From the NCBI RefSeq assembly GCF_026210795.1, contig NC_089453.1, positions 1,986,501 through 2,050,500 on the forward strand: a stretch of 64,000 nucleotides of DNA. Direction: 5' to 3'. The DNA is from Rhizophagus irregularis. Lineage: Eukaryota; Glomeromycota; Glomeromycetes; Glomerales; Glomeraceae. Positions 22,306 through 33,124 of the stretch are shown here, piece by piece; the first letter of the stretch is position 1; every line of letters starts with the position of its first letter. Under the pieces are notes generated by a model, which saw only the letters and a program-made list of their open reading frames with translations, did not search any database and was not told where the DNA came from. The position numbers were made by a program, and so were the translations under genes.

Positions 22306-24880
22306 AAAAAAAAAACTCTCTCCCTTTTTCTCCATTTTGTTAGTTTTCCGCAGTAATTTTGCGCATTTTATTTTTTTAAGTTTCTATCTGAAACACTCAA
22401 AGGGAAGAGGCCCTACAGGGTGCCTCGGGCATACGACGAGGTTTTATTGCTCTCACAATACCCATATTCAAAGGGTTGGTAATGTCTTATTTTCCAAGAG
22501 CCGACGACTTTGCTCCAAGACTCGGATATGACCATACGCTTACTGGTCCTGAGGACTTTATCTTTAACCATGATACTATACAAAGAGTATCTCCTACCGA
22601 AGACACTTTATCGGACACACTTTCACCTTCTTACGACTTAGAGGATTTTAGGTCTTTTCCTTCACCTCCAAAAAATTATAATTTTTCTACGAAATACGAA
22701 AAGTTTCACGTGACTCCAAGCCATAGAGCCGGTTATAACAAGATTTACAATTTTAGGCGTTCAAAAAGTTTCTTTTTTGAGCTGGTTGATCATTTACCAA
22801 ACACCAATGAACTTCAATTGAAGATTTACACAAATGATTATCATATGTCTTCTAGCCCGATTAGTCATAACTCCACAAGTCAACTCCCGAATTTTAAATT
22901 TCAAATATCGAAACAGCTCACGCACTTTTTTTCAACACAAAAAGTTATTCCTCGACGTTTTCAAGAAAAATTTTTCACGCTTATTCGTAAAAAATTATTG
23001 GAGCGCTTAGATTTTATAGTATCACATGCTCAAAAGAAAGATACAAATAATCACATGACTAAAACTTTTTTTAATTTTTCGTATAAGAAATATAGATTTT
23101 ATTTTGGTATCTACCTCCCATGTAATCACAGTCATTCAGTGGATCCGCTTAGCAACACCGCAGTAGCCTGTCCTATTCCTGTTCCTTTCACAATGTCACT
23201 TCATCGCCACGCCTGTATTATCCATCACAAAAAATTGGTCCTGTACTTTATTTCAAAGGATAACAAAATACCTGATGTCAGTAATTGCAAAACTTTCAAA
23301 GATTTTCACGCAACTCGCCTTTACAATAGATGGGCCAAAAAGAAGACACATAACAACTTCTCGAATCGATTAGGGATTTCTTTCACCACAACATATCGCG
23401 CATATCATAGTAACGTTGTAGCTAAAAAACGACTTAATTTCATCTAGGCAAAGTTTATAAGAACTTTCAGCATACTCCTAGCTCACGTCCAAAAGTCAAA
23501 AAACGACAAGAGGCACGCTTTAATGCATCAATGAGGAAAACCTTTCACAATGCTAAATTGACACCTGATGCTCCGATGGATGACAAACTTCAAGCTGCTC
23601 GGCATCATAAATTTTTGTTTCAAGAAAATCAACATTTTAGTACACCTATCAAACATCTTCGTTACAAGAAAAAATTTATTGTACCCAAACAAGATGATTA
23701 TACCTTTCCGCTCCCGTTTCCTGAAACTAATACTAATCTTATGGTAGCCATGTCCGATTTAAATCCTATTGACAGCTCCGTTGTATCTACACTTACTGGT
23801 AATTCTACACCACCATCATCCATTATCGATACTTTTGAAAACGTGCCTGCACATTACGTTCTGCTAATTCCGGAGGAACCTTTTTACAAAGGCGGCTTAC
23901 TTAATCAACCCTCTCGTAGCAAAATTAGGAAACGCAACTTGAATCCATTAACGGTTGGCAGTAACGCTTGGTTAGCCCATATGAAAGAAATCTATGATCA
24001 ACATGAAGAGGATATGAAATATGAACGTGAAAAAACTGACGCTGGAATCCGATGGGATACTACTCCTGATTAAGGTATCTATCAAGAGGATTTTTGTGCT
24101 GCGATTATGGAATATACCGATGCTCGACATGCTTACGAATTAAAATGACTTGAACTCTCGTCTATCACATATACCGTGCCTGGATCACTTAAAACAAGCG
24201 AACGAAAAAAGCGAGAAAAAGATATCACTAGAAAACGACAAGAAGATATGGAAATCTTAGAAGAGCTACTTAATCGTGTCGAAAACCTCAACCATGCTAT
24301 ATATATGGAATACCATAGGAAAGTAGTTGGCTTAAAATATTTACCTTGTGCCCTCATGGAAGAACGTTTACTCAAAAGACGTGCCTGTGATAATGGCAAT
24401 CTGGACACTTTCTACGGTCTTCATAAATATAAAACGGTTTGTATAAACTCCATTTCAAAGGACTTGGTTATAAGTTCGTCTAACATTACGATTTAGTATA
24501 GATTCACTCATTTTATTATATAGATTTTATATAGTTTGTTTCTACTTGTACATGCTTATTAGCATTTTTGTTCTTTTATTTTCGATATATTTTAACAACT
24601 CAAAATAGTGTAAATCATTCCACCTCTTACAGTATTTACAGGTGGCAACCTTATAGGTTGAAAGAAAAATACGGATTAGTGCTAGTCATTTAATTGCTTT
24701 TTCCTTTTACCTGCTCCTTCATCGGTCGTGTTGTTGGAGTAGTCTATGGTATATAATAATTAGTTAGGGTCTGCCCCTCGGGATAGATGTTGGACTAAAT
24801 GTTGGGCGCAATTCTTGTAATTAATGCTCTTTTAGAATAGTCCTTCCGACTTTACATAAAATAAAATAAAATAAAATAAA
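22306..24880 (+). mobile_element. LINE-like retroelement insertion with 16-bp target duplication and ATAAA-repeat tail
   Basis: TCCTATTTATCACACA is present at 22290-22305 and again at 24881-24896, directly flanking the insert. The 3' end is a tail of ATAAA repeats (about 24855-24880). A long target duplication plus a simple-repeat tail and no terminal repeats is the signature of target-primed insertion by non-LTR retrotransposons. The insert is visibly richer in G and C than its flanks. The only ORF (22482-24496) shows no reverse transcriptase or endonuclease motifs, so this is a non-autonomous or ORF1-only element. The 5' leader has a GC-rich segment (GGGTGCCTCGGGCATACG). Confidence 0.8.
22482..24496 (+). 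pseudogene. Broken single ORF of the LINE-like element, family unknown
   Basis: The ATG at 22482 opens a frame that runs to 23447. A frameshift at about 23430-23441 moves the reading to another frame, which continues from HLGKVYKNFQHTP to a stop at 24071-24073. In that same frame coding-like sequence continues past the stop and a TGA near 24145 to 24496. The intact form would have been about 670 residues. It is basic, with DFRSFPSPPKNYNF near the start and a Glu/Arg-rich helical stretch near the end (EDMEILEELLNRVENLNHA). I see no RT, APE or zinc-knuckle motif. It may be an ORF1-type RNA-binding protein or a passenger gene. Confidence 0.6.
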
Positions 24881-24896
24881 TCCTATTTATCACACA

Positions 24897-27800
24897 CTAC
24901 CTGTCACATTTTATCATATTGGTTCGATTCATTAATTCAAAATTAATTAAAGTAAATCACATAATATGTATAACAAAGTTACAGAAAGTTGTATCAAAAA
25001 AAGCTAATTAACAAATCAATCGTTGATACAATATTTGCGTTATGTAAATTCCAAATTTGTAAGTTACACTACTATCATACAAAAAATAGTCAAAAGCAAA
25101 ACAAATAAATAAAGTAAAAAAAAAATCATGCATGTAATTTATAACATGTAAATAAAATATTCCTTTAATTTATAGTTCTTTTATATCAAAGTAATTTATT
25201 ATAATACATATGCAGCGATAGAAAACTTAGATAATATCCAAATTCCAAACCTAACAAAAAAATTTTTTTATTCACCAATCCATTTTTATAATTTTGTTCA
25301 GAGTTTCCTTTTAGCTAGATGATTAAATAAAAAAGTTTAAAAATAAAACTTGATTGTAAATTGTAATAAGTAAATAAAGTAACTAATATTGATTTTTCCA
25401 GTATTATTCAATATAGATTTCTTAACCTTTTCAAGTTCTTCCCCTATGATGTTTCACATTATCTTTGTTCACCTGACAGTACCATTTAGTTGTAATATTA
25501 TTTGTCCTTTCGATTTTGTGACACCTTTTTTCTTATCACTTCACTCAACCAACTTCTCAACTTAACATTATTTCTACCTAATCTTTTTATACTATCTATA
25601 TATTTTATACACTATTTCTGCACTACTTTCTTTCTGTATGTTCAGTTCTTGAGAAATATTATCAAAAAAACTTTTGCTTTCTCTTGTTTGTTTAAACATG
25701 TGTTCAACATAATTTAAAAAAATATTTTTGTGTTTGTCCCTATTCTACTAAAGTCTTCTATAAGATTATATCTTTGTAAAAGGCGTTAACAAATACTTTT
25801 GGTAATAAATATGATCTTTTTAGCATTTTTATATGAAATGTTTTATTTTTCTTTTGCAAAAAAATTTGGTCAAATATAAATAAATATAATATAATAATAT
25901 GATTTTAATAAATCATTTATAACTTATTTATTATATTAACAATATAATAAAACTAGTAAGAGACTAATTATTAAATAACAATAAAGAATATAAACATATT
26001 CTAAACTTTTAAGTTCAAATACTTCATTAAATAAATTAACTTGCAAGTTATATAGATTAATCTTCTAAACTTTTTAAATAATAGTAATAGGATTATTCCT
26101 TTTGCCTTTCGCAAGTAATCCTTTAATGACTTGTTATATCTCCTTATTTGCATTCTAGGTTCGAAGACCAAGCCTCTTAGCTTTTCAGTTAAACATTGCT
26201 GCAATCAAATGAATTTCTTTTATACTCTGGCCGACTGGAACAATTAAGTAACAGTTAGATCAGGAAGTCTGTGCGGAAGTACTTTTGTTGATAAGTCTGA
26301 AACCAATCAAGGCTCAGCATTAAACATTTCATCTCAGAAGAAATTCTTGTTGAACCTCAGTATAATCTAATTATTCTATGCTCTTTCCTCTCCTTTTTCA
26401 ACTTTAGAGTAATAATAGAATATTATATTAACTATTTATTCAAGATAAGAATATCTGTATCCTGGGCTTTTAAGGATATATCTATATCCAGGATATAGTT
26501 CAAAGTTCAGAATAAGGTGCTATTCATTATTATGAATTATAATGATTTTAAATGTCTGCTAAAATTCTTTTACTTTGATCCATAAATTAGTCCATCAGCA
26601 TTTCAACTATGACATATTCAAATTAAAGTGTATACAAAAAATTAAAAGAAGTGTATGATACAATGAAAGGTTTAATAAAAAGAAGAACTATCACAGTATT
26701 AAATCATAAATAAGTTTAAATATTTTATAATCGCTTTTTTTCTCAAGAGACTGTCGACCAATTTCTTTTCGATAAAAATGTATTTGATTTCATATACCTC
26801 GAGAGTAATAAATAATATTTATCCATGATATTATTAGAGTGTGGAGAAACAAACTCTGAAAAATTTTTTGAAAATATTTCAGAGAATTTCTTACAAATAT
26901 TAAAATATTTTGAGATTTTAGAGAAATTACGTAAGAGTAAGCACAAGAAGGTAGCAAAATTATGTGGTAATTTTGTAAAAAGGCAAAGGGTAATGAGAAG
27001 CTAATGGCCTAATAGCAAGATTATGTGGTGGTGTTTAAATAAGTATAATAATAAGTGTAAATAGGAAGTAAATTTTAATGAATAAATATAATTTTAGATG
27101 AAAATGATTTTTGTGATATAGTGAATTTTCGAAATTCTTGATTTTTTGATTTTCTTGATTTTTTGCATTTTTTTAATTTTTTTTTTAAAAAAAAATTTGT
27201 AGTTTTGCTTAGAATTTTCTTAAAACACGTGTTACGTATAATATATATAATTTGTCCTCTTCGGTCATTTACGGTTGCTTCATGTAAGGGTATGTCTGTC
27301 CGCAATCGTAATCCTCCAATGAAGTTTTTTGTTGTGCTGACACATTTTCCCTTTTTAAATTTGCTATTATTGATATTTTTACTGATTCAATTTCCTTTTG
27401 TACTCCCGTCGCCATTTACATATTTTGTGATACGTTTCTTTTTCTGTAATACGTTTTAAATTTTTATTTTTTGTGTTACTTGCAATACCGCTGACTTTTC
27501 CGTTTTCCTAGTGTATATATGTTCATTTGACTATTTGATTTTGAATTTTTGAAATTTTTGATTTTCTTTATTTTTTATATTATTGAATTACTTTTTTTTA
27601 AAAAAAAAACATTGGAACATTTTTTTCGTAGTTTTGCTTGAGCCTTTTATAAGAAATCACTCGTGCATTCATGAAATAGAAATCACTAAACACGTGTTAC
27701 ATAATATTATGTAATTCTTTGAAGAAAGAAAATTCTGCCATTATCTCCCTTTGTAATTGTGTATAATAAATCTACTTTCTAAATAAAAAATTTAATTAGT

Positions 27801-29696
27801 TTCAAATATATAAATAAAAGAATTGAATTAAATAAATGAATGACTTTTAACTTACCAACTGAAATAAATTACCAAATTATTTTTTATTAGTTTAACTTAT
27901 ATATATACAGTATATAATACATAAAAAGTAATAATAAATTTTACTAAATAAATAACTTATAGCTTACCAATTAAAAAAATATGCAAATAATTTTTAAATA
28001 AAAAGTTGGTTACAATCTAAATGTAATAAAATATATTATTATTAAATAAAATTTAATTAGTTTAAATATTTTGTAAATATAATAAATGAATTCAATAAAC
28101 TTACAAACTACATTATATGATACGTAACTTACGCCCTGTAGTGTTATTAATTTATTAATTAATTAAATGTAAATATTATTAAAAAATATATAATATTAAA
28201 TATATACTTACAATCTTTTGTTTAAATAAAGTTTAATACACATAAAATATTATACATACATAATAGAATAATTAACTACCATTTAAATACAAACAAATTT
28301 AGTCATTAGTTATTGGAATATTATTTAATATGTAATAAAAAAGATAACAACTGATAACTTATTAACTAATAAAATTTGATTATAAAGAATATTAACAAAA
28401 ATAAGTAATTCAACTATTTATTCAAATTATACATACATTAAGTTAATAACTGCTTATTATTAACTTACAAGCAGGCATCGCCACTCAACCGGAGAAAATT
28501 TAATATTGCCGATTTACGCCAATTTATTGGATTGTCGTCTCATCACGTGATATGACGTACAATTTTAAAGATAGTAATTCAGTAATTAATAGTGTCAATC
28601 CTATCATAGCCAAGCGAAAAAATAATGGTGAATCACATAATCATTTAAAATTCTGAGTTTATTCAATGAGACCCAACCCACGAAGATGTGGATCCTCGTA
28701 ATACCAAACATATTTTAAAGCAATAAAATTCTCTTCGCATAATTCTGATCACGCATCACGTCATCAACTGCTTCTCAAAGTCTCCTTCATTTTTGTGAAA
28801 ACATTTATATGTTGCTCAAACATGCTGCTGTTTACCTTGTACCTCTATAGCAAATCCATATTGTGGATATTAGATGTCAAGTTCTAGTCCTCGAGGATGT
28901 TCAGACGTTATTAAGAAGTCTGATTTGCAAATGTCAGAAGGTGGGACAAGAATTTTAGTTATGACTTCGCGACATAAGTTTCGTGTTTTATTGAAACCCA
29001 TTTATGACCTTTGTTACATATCCATTGCATTGGAACAAAAAGGTTTATATATTCCGTAAAAAACACATACGACTTCTACTGTGAGCGATCTCCAAGATCA
29101 CAAGAAAAATTACCATCACATTGTGAATACTATTCTTTATTCGATAAAGTTGTAGATCTTTGCCACATCTCCAAAGCATTGGAGTAGTTGAATTAACATA
29201 TTCTGTTGGCTGTTTCATTTAAGAATAAATGTAATTATTGCAGACATGGACTTGAAACTGAATAAAATATTTTATAAATTGTTTGTTTTAGGAAGGCATT
29301 AAGGTTAGAAGGTCGTCTCCACCAGTACATCTATAAATATAATATACAGTATATCTATTTAAATAATAAAACAACTAATAATATCTTCAATAGTATATAA
29401 TATATATTTTAAAAAAGTGAAAGTAATAGAAGTGTTTATATGTATGTACTAAAAATATTACTAAATAACATCAATAATACCAGTTACAGACTTACAGTAA
29501 TATATCAGCTTGTTTGAAAGTTGAAGTAATTGGATCACTATGGCACGCTAATAAAATCTTATTACTCATGTAAGTTTTTTACGTATAATTGTTAAACACA
29601 GAAACTTTGCCCGGGATTTAACTATGGTCGGCAAAATATATACTAGATCTATGTGAATCAAAATTTGATCGTGTATAATATTATTTGCTCAGTGGA
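24897..29696. other. Gene-poor AT-rich stretch
   Basis: No protein gene is supported over 4.8 kb; short open frames here lack recognisable motifs. 27110-27250 and 27530-27715 are two diverged copies of one sequence (GAAATTCTTGATTTT-like runs, a T/A homopolymer, GTAGTTTTGCTT and AACACGTGTTAC). Similar partial copies also occur at 28970-29050 and 29150-29200 (CATATCCATTGCATTGGA and CATCTCCAAAGCATTGGA). Confidence 0.5.
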
Positions 29697-29712
29697 GTAA
29701 CAAATTAATGAT

Positions 29713-30198
29713 TTTTTTTTTTTTTTAAATAGTAACGCATTTTATTAATTATTTAAATTTGAAACAAATTACATAATCAATTGTTAAAATACTTAGAGCC
29801 TTAATAATTAATAAAAACTATTAAAACCCTATAACTAAGTATTATCGAAAAATTACTATAACTAATTTTTTAAACTAATCTAAATAATTAACTAATTTAA
29901 CTGTTGTATCCCAGCTGTTATCTATATTAATATTGTCTGCTAATTTACCTGTGAGCTTATTAAGCGTTACTAAACTAATTTTTTTATTTAATCTATTTTT
30001 ATTATCTTTTTCTAATTTTTCTGCTGTTTTTAATTTTTTATCATTTTTGTCATTTTTCTCGTCTTCGTCCGGAAATTTATTTAGGTCTTTTTTATTTTTC
30101 CTTAAATCAGCCTTTTTAATATTTATTTTTTCCTCAAGTCTTTTAACTTCGTCGCATCTTGGAATCCATATACGCCTTTTGATCTCGTTATACATAAC
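29713..30198 (-). mobile_element. 5'-truncated LINE insertion
   Basis: GTAACAAATTAATGAT occurs at 29697-29712 and 30199-30214, flanking the insert. On the minus strand the insert ends in an A-rich tail (T-run at 29712-29726 on the plus strand). It begins abruptly in coding sequence, which is 5' truncation typical of LINEs. It carries the 3' end of an ORF, described separately. Confidence 0.75.
29875..30198 (-). pseudogene. LINE ORF C-terminal remnant
   Basis: The open frame begins at the truncated 5' end and ends at 29875. It reads IWIPRCDEVKRLEEK, a Lys-rich linker, then LVTLNKLTGKLADN and SWDTTVKLVNYLD. I associate this arrangement with the C-terminal end of LINE reverse transcriptase ORFs in this kind of fungus, from memory of the style rather than from a search. 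There is no catalytic domain, so it is not functional. Confidence 0.45.
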
Positions 30199-30215
30199 GT
30201 AACAAATTAATGATA

Positions 30216-30242
30216 CAGATACAACAGATACAACAGATACAA
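30216..30242. repeat. Three tandem 9-bp repeats
   Basis: CAGATACAA is repeated three times directly next to the downstream target duplication of the truncated LINE. Confidence 0.8.
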
Positions 30243-30488
30243 CAATAATTTGTAGTGCTAAATTTAGAACACGGAAAATACGTGAATATGCATGTTAATG
30301 TGAAATTTGATAAATTTAATAAATTTAATAAAATATTTATTTAAAGGGTCATTATTTAAATATTATTTTTCTTTTATTTACACATTTCCTTTTAAACTTA
30401 ATTTAAAATAAAATAAATTTAATTAAAGAGATTAAAATTTTATAGCTACTCACAATTAATAAATTTTCAATATTCAATCAAAAAGTTC

Positions 30489-32827
30489 TCAGTCTGCTAC
30501 TTCCATTGGTTCAGGAGTAGACGCCGTGGAAATTGCTTCATCGTTATTTTTTGTACTCGTTGATTGCATACTATTGTTCTCTACAGTCTTTACTTTTTGT
30601 AGTCTGACTATCTCACTTTCCAAAAATGAAATCCGTTTTTCCTAAATAACATTAATTAAAATTAATCATTAAAATAGTAAAAGATTAATATTATAAATAT
30701 TTTTAAATTTTAAAACACTTATCTTTAAAATGAAATATGAAATAATAATTATAATGATATTGTCTTTTGTCCAAAATTAAATGTTGGACATACAAGATTA
30801 ACCACCAACTCACAAATCAGGACCTTTAAACAAATTATGTGAAATCTTACCTTTACTTTTTCATTTAGTTGCATTTTATCTTTGACTTTCTTAAAATATG
30901 ACTTATCATTCGCGATTTTCTTTTCGAAATTAATTACTGTAGATTCACGTTCTGAAAGCCTTCGTTCGAGATCCTCAACTCGAGAATCACGCTCTGCAAG
31001 TTTCTTTTGAAAATTCATATCACGATCTGCTAATTTTTTGTCGAGATCAACTATCAGAGGATCACGGTCTGTGAGTCTTTTATTGAGATCTGCTACCAGA
31101 GAATCACGTTCTGTAAGTCTCTTATTGAGGTCTGCTACCAGAGAATCACGTTCTGTGAGTCTCCTATCGAGGTCCGTTACCAAAGAATCACGTTCCGTGA
31201 GTCTCTTATTGAGGTCCGCTACCAGAGAATCACGTTCTCTGAGTTTTTTATTTAAATCCGCAACCAGAGAATCGCGTTCCGTAAGTTGCTTATTGAGGTC
31301 CACCACCAAAGAATCACGTTCTGCGAGCTTCTTATTATGGTCTGCCACCAGAGAATCATGTTCCGTGAGTTTCTTATTATGGTTCACCAGCAGAGAATCA
31401 CGTTCTGCGAGTTTCTTATTGAGGTCCACCACCAGAGCATCACGTTCTGCGAGTTTCGTTTCTAAAATACTTATTTGAGACTCACAATCATTAAGTTCTT
31501 TCTCAAGATCATCAACAACTTCTTCACATCCAACGAGTTTCTTTTCTAGATCATTAGTTAATGATTCGCAAACAGTATATCTTTCTTTAATAAGAACTGA
31601 ATACATTTCAAGCTCAAGTTCTCGATCCTCAGCATCTTGTAATTCAGATTTCAGTTTTTGGATTTCATCTTCATACTCTTCTTTGATATTCATGATGGCG
31701 AGTTCGGCATTTTTACGTTCTTCTTCACTAAATAACAGATCATAATAAATTAATTTGTTAAATAAGTATATGCACAAAAGACATCACAAAGTATCGAATG
31801 TTCATACCTCTGCTCAAGAGCCTTTTGTATTTCTTCAACTTGCTTTTCTGTACTATCAATCTTTTCCGCCTTATCATTAAGGACGTCTTGTACTTCCTTT
31901 CTTAGTTTTGTGTTTTCGAACTGTAAAAACAAAAATTCATGTAATTAATAAATGCAACGTACTATTATTAAAGCAAATGACATACTTTAAATTTCTTTAT
32001 TTCATTTTTGAGCTGTTCGTTCTCACTATTAAGTTTATTAGTATTGTTTTTTGTTTGTTGCTGCAGCTCTCCACGAAGTTTTATGTTCTCGTTCTGTAAA
32101 AAAAAAAAATAGTATTAGTTAATAATGAATTCAATTAAGAGTATACCCTTGAGCATTGTATACCTTAAGTGACGCTATTTCAGTTCTAAGCTGATTTTCT
32201 TCAGCAATAAGTATATTACTCCTATCCTTCTGAGATTTCTCCTAAAAATATATCAAAAGTTTGTAAAAGGACACAATTAAGTTATGTAATAGAGAAACAA
32301 AATATAAATAAATATTTAATTAATATTTAAACCACCAACCTGAAGAGATTCTGCTTTCTTTGTAAGCTTACAATTTTCGTCAACAAGTTTCGCATTCTCT
32401 GCTCGTACAGTGTGAAGTTCTGATTGAACTCCCATTAGTGTTTCCTTATTCTGCTGACTCAATTCTCGCGCTTGCTGTGAAAGTGTAGTACAAGCTTCAA
32501 GTAGAACGTCGTTTTGTGTAGACAAACTTTTTATTTTATCATCTTTCTCTTTTATACTTTGCCTCAACTCATTGATAACTAAAAAAAAAAAGATTCGGTT
32601 AAAAAAAGAGTAACAAATAATTACTATTATTATAGTAACTAACCTTTCTCTTTTGTATTGACAACGGTAACAATTTCATCGACGGTAATTATTCGACATT
32701 TAATTTGAGAAACGTTTTTAGATAATTTTTCAAATTTCGACAAAACATTTGATGATTTTTCGATCGTTTGTTTATTATTTTGATTTGCATCAGAACTAGT
32801 AGGAGGTTGTTCACTTTCTTGTGCCAT
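30489..32827 (-). CDS. Seven-exon coiled-coil protein with 14-residue tandem repeats
   Basis: Exons 32827-32644, 32578-32340, 32241-32164, 32093-31986, 31920-31808, 31727-30851 and 30641-30489 join in frame at GT...AG introns to give 583 residues ending PEPMEVAD. From about residue 60 the protein is one long heptad-rich coiled coil. Residues 335-513 are about twelve copies of a 14-residue unit of the type ERDSLVADLNKRLT, one shortened to 11. Fourteen residues are two heptads, so the repeats keep a continuous helix register. There is no signal peptide, membrane segment or catalytic motif. I do not recognise the family; a structural, tethering or scaffold protein fits. Divergent from the DNAJC2-type gene across 297 bp. 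Confidence 0.85.
30911..31447 (-). repeat. Coding minisatellite, 42-bp unit
   Basis: The DNA behind the 14-residue repeats is tandem 42-bp units (words such as GAGAATCACGTTCTG recur with regular spacing on the plus strand). The most alike copies lie between about 31060 and 31260. Copy number could vary between strains without changing the frame, since the unit is a multiple of three. Confidence 0.85.
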
Positions 32828-33124
32828 TTTTTTTTATTTGATTTTCTTTTAAATTAGTTGTTGGAAAGCTTTTAAAGCTTTTTCTTGTAAATAAGTTTTT
32901 GAGAGAATTCGGTTAAGATTATCACAATTACCACAATTACCGTACGTTTTATATAAACATGATAAATTGTTACACATGAATTAATGCGCAGAAATTTTAC
33001 GGAAAAACTCATTAAAAGTGACATGTGATATATTATCTTTTTTTTTACATGCGCAAATTTTTGGAGAAAACAGATCAACCTTGGTATTTCTTTCAAGTTA
33101 TTTAAAAAAAGGGTTGTATAAGAC
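32828..33124. promoter_or_regulatory. Divergent promoter region, coiled-coil gene and DNAJC2-type gene
   Basis: 297 bp separate the two start codons on opposite strands. It contains several TATA-like words and a T-run but no element I can name. Shared regulation is possible but not shown. Confidence 0.4.

Noticed and set aside
24918-24935. GGTTCGATTC, like a tRNA T-loop
   Set aside because: No matching acceptor, D-arm or anticodon arm upstream; the preceding bases are the tail and target site of the LINE-like element.
26001-26204. 67-codon basic ORF on the minus strand
   Set aside because: No motif, no neighbouring exon and no paralog in the window.
31038-31478. Plus-strand Ser/Arg-rich ORF of 146 codons
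   Set aside because: It is the antisense shadow of the 14-residue repeats of the coiled-coil gene, whose exons join in frame on the minus strand.
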